A stretch of DNA of 64,000 bases from Aphrophora alni (Eukaryota > Arthropoda > Insecta > Hemiptera > Aphrophoridae). Position numbers and translations under genes: made by a program. The notes under the pieces are model-generated. The model was not told where the DNA came from. It saw only the letters and a list, made by a program, of their open reading frames with translations, and did not search any database. The stretch spans positions 14,991,092-15,055,091 of the forward strand of contig OY740777.1 in the NCBI GenBank assembly GCA_963513935.1. The letters run 5' to 3'. Positions 56,737 through 64,000 of the stretch are shown piece after piece. Numbering within the stretch: the stretch's first letter is position 1; each line of letters starts with the position of its first letter.

Positions 56737-58956
56737 GTTACTGAGTCACCATTTCCGGACCCGATAGTTATCGTTGTACCCGCCGATAGCGAAAAGAATG
56801 TAACAGACAACAAAGGAAAAGGCAAACGACGATATGACCGTAAAAATTATTGCATTTACTGTGAATGTCTGGTTTTGAATTTTAGGAGACACATGTTAAG
56901 ACGACATAAAAACGAACAACCTATTGCTAAGTATCTAGCAATGTTTGAGACATGTTCTGAAAACAGCAAATGCATGAGAGGCCAGATTTTAGAAGAGTTA
57001 CGAAATAAAGGTAATTTCATTTATAATCGAAAAGTATTGAAGGAGTCACATGGAAATGATCTTACTGAACAATTGATCCCTGTAAAACGTTCTGGCATCA
57101 ATACAACAAAATCTTTTGATGATTACGTTACATGTGTATCTTGTCAGGCTTTGCTATCTAAAAAATCGTTTTATAAGCATGCTCCTAAATGTGCTATTAA
57201 TAAGACAACAACTGTTAAGGAGCAAAATGATGACTGTGACAGTGACGACTCATGTTTGGAAAGGCCAAGGAAATGTCCAAATTTTGTAAAAAAATATGGG
57301 ATTTTGACTTATCCTGACTATCCTGAATTAACTAAATTAATGAAGGAAAAGATTTTTCCTCTTTTAAATAAAGATGATGTTGGTAAAGCTGCCTTAGGTG
57401 ATTCATTAATCCTTCAGTTAACAAGTGATTTCTTGTCAAATCATAATAACAGAAAAAACTTTTACAGTATTACAAGGAAAATGCGTGATGGTGCAAAACT
57501 TCTACTTACCATTAAACAAAAAGACTCTGAGATACTGCAGTTTGAGGACTGTTTTAAACCATCTAAAATTAACATAGTCCTACAATCCGTAAAAGAAATG
57601 TGTGGATGCGAAGAAGATGGAAATGTAAGAGTCATTGGAATGCCAGCCAGATTAGCGTGGATTATAAATGAGAGTTGTGCCAGAATTTTAGACAATGTAA
57701 TAACTAGTGACGCTTACACAGACGAGCAAAAAGAGATACAAAAACGTGAAGTAATGGATTTTAAATCAGTAGTAAATTGGAGGTGGAGATATATAGTTTC
57801 CACAAATGCGGAAGTATCAAGAAAAAGGAAGAAACTCTTAAAACCTGTAGTGATGCCGGAAGATAGTGACATAAAAAAATTCGCAGGGTTTATTAAGGAA
57901 TTAGAAATAAAAATGTATGAAGAGCTGAAAAGCAAAATTTCTGTCTCTAATTATGAAGCGTTGTGTGAGGCTACAATAGCTCACATCATAACGTTGTGCA
58001 GAAGAAGGCCTGCAGAAGCAGCAAGTGCTGAACTATCTTACTATATCAATAGAAATAAAGATAATTATGTTTCTTCAGAAGTAGTAGGGACATTAAGTTC
58101 AGAAGAAAAAGTTGCCATGGCAAATTTAGACATGTTCATTGTTCCAGGGAAGAATGAACGCCACGTACCTGTACTGTTAACAGAACAAATGAAAAAGAAT
58201 ATAGATTTGATTATTTCCTGCAGGAAAAAATTAAAAATACCTAATTCAAATAAATACATTTTTGCGAGACCAGGACTTGAAAGTAATTTTATTGGTTCTC
58301 ATATTTTAGATAAATTAAGAAAACAATGTCCTGGTTTGAATAAACCCAATTATTTAACAGCAACTGGACTAAGACACCATTGTGCAACGGTATCTCAAGT
58401 ACATGGTGATCAGTTTACGGAATACCTCTCACAGTTTATGGGTCACAATAAAGATATACATAAAAAGAATTATCAATTTCCTCTTTCTCTTATTCAAAAA
58501 GGAATACTTGGAAACCAAATGTTGCTGATGGAAGGCAGCGTACCTGAGTCAGCAACCATAATTAATAACAAAGACGACCAAATTAACTTAGAAATACAAG
58601 GCTTGTCACATAATAGAGAATCAAATACTACAATGGCAGACAAAAATATTGAAAATCATGTTTACGACTTCCTTGAAGACGCTGGAACTTCTAGTAATGA
58701 TGAAGTATCAAAACCGCACATCTCTATCCGTAGAAAGAAACGATGGACAGAAGAAGAAAAAGATATTGTCATAAAGGAATTTTCTATATATATTAGAAAT
58801 AAATCTAATCCTGGACTAAAAACGTGTGCTGATTTAATTTTAAAAAATCCAGTGTTAGCTAGTAGAACATCCCAACAAATTAATACCATGATTGACAATA
58901 TAATTAGAGGTAAATTGAAACTCCCATGTCGCTATAAACATTTAAAGGACGTTTAG
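56737..58956 (+). CDS. Crypton-like tyrosine recombinase gene, terminal coding exon
   Basis: 739 codons follow the acceptor TTTTTTCAG and end at TAG (58,954-58,956). Joined to exons 1-5 in phase, the protein is 972 residues. A C2H2 finger (C272, C275, H285, H290) is followed by a possible C2HC finger (C366, C369, H381, C385). The recombinase-like core follows: CRRRPAEA (Arg near 655-657), TGLRHHCAT (Arg 779), FMGH (His 803) and KKNYQ (Tyr 812). These match the Arg, HxxR, GH and Tyr positions of tyrosine recombinases, except that the first His of HxxR is Thr. A basic segment RRKKRWTEEEKDIV (about 898-911) opens a Myb/SANT-like C-terminus. Tyrosine recombinases cut and rejoin DNA through a Tyr intermediate. 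In animals such proteins come from Cryptons or their domesticated copies; which applies here is undecided. There is no stop or frameshift. Confidence 0.85.
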   Translation, partial: VTESPFPDPIVIVVPADSEKNVTDNKGKGKRRYDRKNYCIYCECLVLNFRRHMLRRHKNEQPIAKYLAMFETCSENSKCMRGQILEELRNKGNFIYNRKVLKESHGNDLTEQLIPVKRSGINTTKSFDDYVTCVSCQALLSKKSFYKHAPKCAINKTTTVKEQNDDCDSDDSCLERPRKCPNFVKKYGILTYPDYPELTKLMKEKIFPLLNKDDVGKAALGDSLILQLTSDFLSNHNNRKNFYSITRKMRDGAKLLLTIKQKDSEILQFEDCFKPSKINIVLQSVKEMCGCEEDGNVRVIGMPARLAWIINESCARILDNVITSDAYTDEQKEIQKREVMDFKSVVNWRWRYIVSTNAEVSRKRKKLLKPVVMPEDSDIKKFAGFIKELEIKMYEELKSKISVSNYEALCEATIAHIITLCRRRPAEAASAELSYYINRNKDNYVSSEVVGTLSSEEKVAMANLDMFIVPGKNERHVPVLLTEQMKKNIDLIISCRKKLKIPNSNKYIFARPGLESNFIGSHILDKLRKQCPGLNKPNYLTATGLRHHCATVSQVHGDQFTEYLSQFMGHNKDIHKKNYQFPLSLIQKGILGNQMLLMEGSVPESATIINNKDDQINLEIQGLSHNRESNTTMADKNIENHVYDFLEDAGTSSNDEVSKPHISIRRKKRWTEEEKDIVIKEFSIYIRNKSNPGLKTCADLILKNPVLASRTSQQINTMIDNIIRGKLKLPCRYKHLKDV
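57462..58898 (-). other. Antisense open frames within the terminal exon (not genes)
   Basis: Four short - strand frames overlap the recombinase exon. They reflect its codon composition and have no splice sites, domains or homology of their own. Confidence 0.7.
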
Positions 58957-59236
58957 AGGTACATTTTTATGTTCTAGATTAATTTTAGAATATTCTAAAT
59001 CAATATATTTTAGTTTTCAAGTTAAAAATTGAATCTTTTTTAATATCATTAATAATTTCAGTCTTAGTGACCTCTTTCTCTGATTTTATTTTTACTTTTT
59101 GAGTTTATGTTAGATTTTTGTTGCATCACTCTTATGTCTGTAACTTTTTAACAAATTAATTTACTTAATATTTTAATGTGCATTCTATTTTAATCATGTA
59201 TATACCATAATATTATTACTAAAAAACAACTTTATA

Positions 59237-59242
59237 AATAAA
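59237..59242 (+). terminator. Candidate poly(A) signal of the Crypton-like gene
   Basis: AATAAA 281 bp after the stop codon, followed within ~30 bp by a T/G-rich stretch (TTTTCTTGTTAATAATG). A second AATAAA lies near 59,360. Confidence 0.4.
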
Positions 59243-60189
59243 TTATGATAAGGATCATTAATTTTCTTGTTAATAATGTTTTTGAAGTGAAAGTTTGGAC
59301 TCTGTCAAAACATTAACTTTGACTTGTGAAATACATTGGTTTATTTTTACCTATCATCAAATAAATTTCATCGTAATATTTTAGATTAGGTGCACGCTCG
59401 TTAATCCGTCTCAAATTACCTTGACTAAATTTGGAAAAAAAAAAAATGAAATTTTTTTAATTAACAAATTCTCTCTCAGAGTTTTCAGTTTTTTCTTTAT
59501 TTATTAATAAAACTGATGTAAAATTTACTTTATTATGTGACTTGACTTTTTATCAATTTAAAATTTAAATAATACCATTTTTTGTTCCGTTGACCATTTT
59601 TTATCAACTATGATCCTCTCTACAACTATATATTTAAATTCATGTATATTCCTTACTGGATGAACATACACATTTTATAAAATTTATATCAGGTCATTGA
59701 TTGTTTTATTTTTCCTGTACAATACATTTATATTAAATTTAAAACAGTATCGCTGAGTCTGATCACTGCACTATTTTTGGTCCGTTTTGCATCAGCACTA
59801 TTAAACATACATTTGAAATTTTTTTATTAGTACATTTTATAAAAAAACAGAACCCATAAACAGTTTTAACCTTGCCAAGTTTCTTTTATCAAAATAACCG
59901 AGTATAATTAATGATAATATTCACCTAACTCAGTTCTCATTAGGGTTTAATATATTTTTTTGTCCTTAGAAAGAAAAATCATTATTTCTCATAGGGACAA
60001 TACAAACATAGTAAAATAGTCAATATTTACATCTGTATATCAAAATTATTAAAAACTAAACTTATAAAACAATATTCTCCATGAAAATTATAGGAAATCC
60101 TATAGGCTCAGCTTGTTTTGGGTTCTCCAACAAAAGGAAAACAACTAAAGCAACCCCTAAAGTGCTAACATGACTATAATTACAAACAA
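59243..60189. other. AT-rich stretch downstream of the gene
   Basis: No gene or repeat structure recognised. Confidence 0.4.
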
Positions 60190-61585
60190 ATTATTCCATA
60201 ATTATGATAATTTGGCGATCAGAACAAAGTGATCTACAGTGTTAAAATTGTTCCTGAGATCCAAAAACATACCGCCATCCCTCCTTCCCCTATTAATATT
60301 TTCATAAATGTCAGAAATAAAATTTAGTAAAGCAACTCCAGTGCTCCTACCCACCCTAAAACCAAATTGATTCTCACTCAGAGTCTTTGTGAAGTTAAAA
60401 AAGTTAAGCAATCGAGAATACATAAGTTTCTTCAATATTTTTACGAATATGGATAGTAGCAAGATATGTCTATAGTTGTTTGGGTCCTCTCTATCTACAT
60501 TCTTAAAAACTGGAACAACAACAGCATATTTCAATTTAGTAGGAAAACACCAGTCTCAAAGCTATTGAACTGGACAAATATTGTAAATGTAAGTGAGAAT
60601 TGGTGCAATTTTCTCTGTTTCAAACTTAACAAGTTTCGTAGTTGTACCATTATAACCAGGTGCTTTTTTCACTTTAAGAGACTTTATTATCTTTACGACC
60701 TCATCTGTTAAAACAGGAGTAACAAGCATAGATGCCGAATCAGAAACTGTGCCAAAAACCTCGTTGTACCCATCTATAGAACTTCCAAATTTCCATATTT
60801 TTTATTTTTGTCAACTTTAACAACAGATGAGAAGTGATTATTGAGAGAATTATTAATAGATGACGTATACACGTTATTTTCATAAACAATTTGACCAATA
60901 CTATTTTTATAAGAATGTATTTAGCCTGTTAAGTATTTTACATACCCTCTTTAAGATTAAACTCATTCATGTAATAGCTCTCTTTTAAATTTATAATTTC
61001 TTGATTTAATCTATTTCTAAAACTAACATAATATATTTTAGGAATGATATTACTTTTATGTTTCTTAACCCTCTTAAATAGTTTATTCGTATGATCAATC
61101 TTACATTCTAATTCATCTGTAATCCAATCTTTTAATTTAATTTTATTATTCCCCATCTTGCATAGTTCTCTACCACTAACCAAACAGTTATTAAAAATGG
61201 AAATAAACTCATCATTAGCTTCCGATGCACTATTATTGTTAAACACTGTATCTAAATTTAAGGATCTAAATTCCCATAAATAAACATTATTATTGATTCT
61301 ACTGACCCTTCTCTTTAACTGATTACTTCTGTGACTATCATTCACATTCTGATAATGTAAGAAAACAAAGCATAAACCAATTAAACTATGATCAGATATA
61401 AATAAATTCAATATAAAAGGTACTTGTACAACATTTAAAATTACTTGTTTTAGCAAACTAACCAATATATGGTCTATGCAGATAGAGGATATATTTGTTG
61501 TTCTAGTTCCCTCATTTACAAGAGACAGAGAGCCATATTTACTCATAATATTTAGATATCGGGCATTTTTAAATTTATGTATATC
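60190..61585 (-). mobile_element. Truncated non-LTR retrotransposon
   Basis: Coding similarity runs on the - strand from about 61,585 to about 60,205. It begins inside the endonuclease domain and stops inside the RT palm, so both ends of the element are missing. No poly(A) tail or target duplication was found, so the missing 3' half was probably lost by deletion. Confidence 0.75.
60205..61585 (-). pseudogene. Non-LTR ORF2 relic: endonuclease C-terminus to RT palm
   Basis: Read on the - strand the relic starts with KNARYLNIMSKYGSLSLVNE, then ICIDHILVS and the endonuclease catalytic motif SDHSLIG. A linker rich in Lys and Asn follows (to 60,938, where TAA stops the frame). The next part, in other frames, includes KAPGYNGTTT of the RT fingers. 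The final part (60,534-60,202) carries VVVPVFKNVDREDPNNYRHI, LSENQFGFR and MFLDLRNNFNTVDH, where the usual FDTVDH catalytic region has decayed. Stops and frame changes make it non-functional. Motif order is that of APE-type LINEs (Jockey/CR1-like); the exact clade is not determined. Confidence 0.8.
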
Positions 61586-61759
61586 TTATTTTATTTATAC
61601 ATTGATATGTGTATGTAAATCATATTTGTTAATAAATATACTCATACTTTTACTATGTATAATGTTTTATTTCAACTACCTCATGTGTAGGCCTAACTAT
61701 AACTTATTATAGTTTTATAAATATCTAAATAAAGTTTTTTTGAATAAAAAAATAATATT

Positions 61760-61985
61760 ATTGAAAAATAGTTTCATCAAAATCTAAATAGAGTTTTTTG
61801 AAACTATAATATTATTATTAAAAAATAGAATTTTATTTTAAAACTTTCACTCTAACATTATTATAGTTTCATCAAAATCATAATAGGGTTATTTTAAAAC
61901 AAACTTTCACACTAACATTATTATAGTTTCATCAAAATCTATATAGAGTTGTTTAAAAACTTTCACATTAACATTAAGTGTCATC
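61760..61985 (+). repeat. Short tandem repeat, three units
   Basis: ATAGTTTCATCAAAATC begins at 61,768, 61,863 and 61,923, followed by TAAATAGAG-, ATAATAGGG- and TATATAGAG-type text. The last two are followed by ACTTTCACA(C/T)TAACATTA. Confidence 0.75.
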
Positions 61986-62389
61986 TAAGTGAAGGTCAAC
62001 AAATAATAACGTTGAAATTTATATATTTGTGTTGTACTACACAATAATTCATAAACAAGTTCAAGTGATATAATATTCTTAGAAATAAATGTTTACAAAT
62101 TATATACTTTCATTAACATTTGTATAAAACAATTGCAATCTAAAATAGTTTATACACATATTCAAACAGATTACTTTAATTTCAGATAACAACAAGTCTT
62201 TATTAATAGTTTCACTTTTTAAAACACTTATGTCCATTTCGTTCAAAATATTTACTAAATAACTTTTTACCACAGAGTCGTATTTTGATGATTCACTTGG
62301 TACATTAGTTAATAAGTATTTGATGATTTAGAAACGAGCGTTGTTACAAAGACCAATGGAAGGAACCTGGTAAAATGCATAATAACTAT

Positions 62390-62540
62390 AATCATGTAGC
62401 GGTCTCCTACCTCATTTCGTATTTAGCCAATAACAAGCCTGCCATCTTGCCGGAACGCAATTGTCTGCACAGTTGTAAAAATATATATACTGACCGCTAT
62501 ATGCTGTTGCTACTACACGGACCGCTTATTTTAAAAACAT
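62390..62540. promoter_or_regulatory. Possible promoter patch (CCAAT, YY1-like, ETS-like motifs)
   Basis: Within about 40 bp there are GCCAATAAC (62,428-62,436), GCCATCTTG (a YY1-like site in reverse) and CCGGAA (ETS-like), in DNA that is GC-richer than both flanks. GACCGCT occurs three times between 62,490 and 62,690. No exon can be tied to it. Confidence 0.25.
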
Positions 62541-62705
62541 ATATATATTTATAGTATATGTTAATATATTCGTTCAAAACCTTGTAAATGATCAATATAT
62601 ACCAAAACTTCTATTTAAAACGTTACTGTATTCAAAATAAAAGGGGGGTCCCATGGAACGCTTTCTTATTTTGAATTTTACAGGACCGCTTGTTGATGGA
62701 GTTAC

Positions 62706-62832
<127 letters not shown>

Positions 62833-62949
62833 ATTAGACTAACGGTATACAAAAAAGCTGACATTGATGTGTAAACAAATCACATAAGTTTATCTATACT
62901 ACGTATATGTGAGAAAATGATAAGTTGATGGGACCATCATAGTACTTAC

Positions 62950-62977
62950 CCATCCTCATCATCAGCAGATCCTCTAA
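62950..62977 (-). other. Candidate 28-bp micro-exon, minus strand
   Basis: On the - strand TGGTCATTTCAG precedes a 28-base segment and GTAAGTAC follows it. Both borders fit the splice consensus. No other exon of such a gene was found, so this is only a note. Confidence 0.15.
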
Positions 62978-63324
62978 CTGAAATGACCAGAAGATGATTT
63001 CTTCGACCATATAGGAAATGATAAATTATATTAGAAGATGAATTGTCGCTTCACTTGTGTCACTCTCATCCTTGAATCACATTTGATTTTAAAGGCAGGG
63101 TTCTAAAAACATTATGTTATAATTAATTCGCTATTTGTCATCAAGAGGTTGGTGCCATTACAGAAATGAAATATGAAATTATATATCTAATTTAGTGTTA
63201 TAAGTTTGCGACGCCTTATACCACAACGCTGATGTGCACCATAAGTTGCCTATCTTGGAGTACAAGGCGCTCTACAGCCCTTTGATAAGGAATCGCTACC
63301 CCTACTATCGCGAAACCAAGGTTT

Positions 63325-64000
63325 ATCTCATTTTTAGTTTTAAAAAAATCAACATTTACCAATACCTATGGTATGTGTAAGAGAAAATGAAGAATTTAAA
63401 AAGGTGTAAACCCTGAAAAAATCACTTTGAAATCTCAAATTGTTTTACAAAAAATTGCAGTTTATTATGTGCCAGATTTTAACGTTTCAAGTTTCGCCAC
63501 TTTCAATCCCTTTTTAAAACGCCTGTAGCTCCCTAACTATACATCATAATGATATGAAGTTTTATATGAGAAAAGGAAAAAGTTTAAGTTGTACTCTGGT
63601 TTTTTCAATTTTCAAATATCTTTTATAGTTCGTGATTAATTAATTCCAGAATACAGTCAATTAATTTTCAAACTTTGCTAAATCGTAAGGTAACCCCTCC
63701 CCTGGCGATTTTTTAAACCCGAAAAGTGAGTTTTAATTTTTATTGTTAGTATAGCATACTATAAGCAGAATTAAATTTGAAATCTCAAGTGTTTTACTAG
63801 AAATTGCAGTTTATATGATTGTGCCTGATTTTAAATTTTCACGTTATCGTCGGCTTAATTAACAAACCACGTAACTCCAAAAAATGTGTTTTTGTGATTT
63901 ATATGTTATTGTGTAGGTTTAAGGTGCCTGCACAGTTGATTAAATCCTTGTAACTCCAAAAAATTTGTAAATACCGGAAAAAGGGAAAAAACAAACCACG
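63325..64000 (+). repeat. Repeat region related to 44,180-44,300, with internal tandem units
   Basis: The first ~115 bp match the repeat at 44.2 kb. Inside, GAAATCTCAA(A/G)T followed by GTTTTAC, AAATTGCAGTTTAT and GTGCC(A/T)GATTTTAA occurs near 63,429 and near 63,779 (period about 350). GTAACTCCAAAAAAT recurs near 63,872 and 63,949. The window ends within this repeat. Confidence 0.6.

Overview
This is an AT-rich nuclear segment from an invertebrate animal, most likely an arthropod. That placement rests on context: introns with GT/AG borders, hAT, mariner-like, non-LTR and Penelope-like element relics, many (TA)n tracts and the recurrent palindrome TAGGCCTA. No sequence pins the species. There is no bacterial-style gene organisation, no rRNA and no functional tRNA gene that I can see.

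Only one gene looks intact. It lies on the + strand at 45,894-58,956 as six coding exons (45,894-45,996; 46,943-47,085; 47,475-47,621; 48,087-48,236; 49,819-49,974; 56,737-58,956), probably preceded by a non-coding exon ending at 45,070. The exons join in frame into a predicted 972-residue protein with a C2H2 finger, a tyrosine-recombinase-like core and a C-terminal Myb/SANT-like segment. It resembles Crypton-type recombinases or a domesticated descendant.

The rest is gene-poor and shaped by repeats. Positions 4.5-43 kb are a patchwork of old, diverged, roughly colinear duplications: 4.56/25.3 kb, 7.2/26.7 kb, 15.7/29.5 kb, 21.7/29.75 kb, 22.6/34.2 kb, 31.5/37.3 kb, 32.6/38.6 kb and 40.8/43.0 kb. 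A dead 2.6-kb hAT transposon (7,651-10,226, three in-frame stops, near-perfect 8-bp target duplications) sits in the first copy. A 5.7-kb composite satellite (15,991-21,736) also sits in the first copy: blocks of a 31-bp AC-rich unit are punctuated by eight copies of a ~170-bp module. The paralogous site near 29.75 kb lacks that satellite and looks like its empty site.

Penelope-like remnants recur: an RT-region relic at 5.64-6.26 kb, a GIY-YIG-like relic at 35.0-35.6 kb, and several short modules with a hammerhead-ribozyme-like core (CTGANGA, hairpin, GAAA, sometimes CGCGTC). One of these modules is embedded in a 255-bp near-perfect palindrome at 14.4-14.6 kb. Other elements are a mariner-like C-terminal relic (12.6-12.9 kb), an inverted pair of tRNA-like SINEs (35.9-36.2 kb), a 445-bp element with inverted ends (39.94-40.39 kb), a poly(A)-tailed fold-back retroposon with 14-bp target duplications (55.17-55.45 kb) inside the gene's last intron, oppositely oriented tandem arrays around it, and a truncated non-LTR element on the - strand (60.19-61.59 kb).

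All calls come from reading the sequence by eye. Homology assignments rest on recognised motifs, not on searches.
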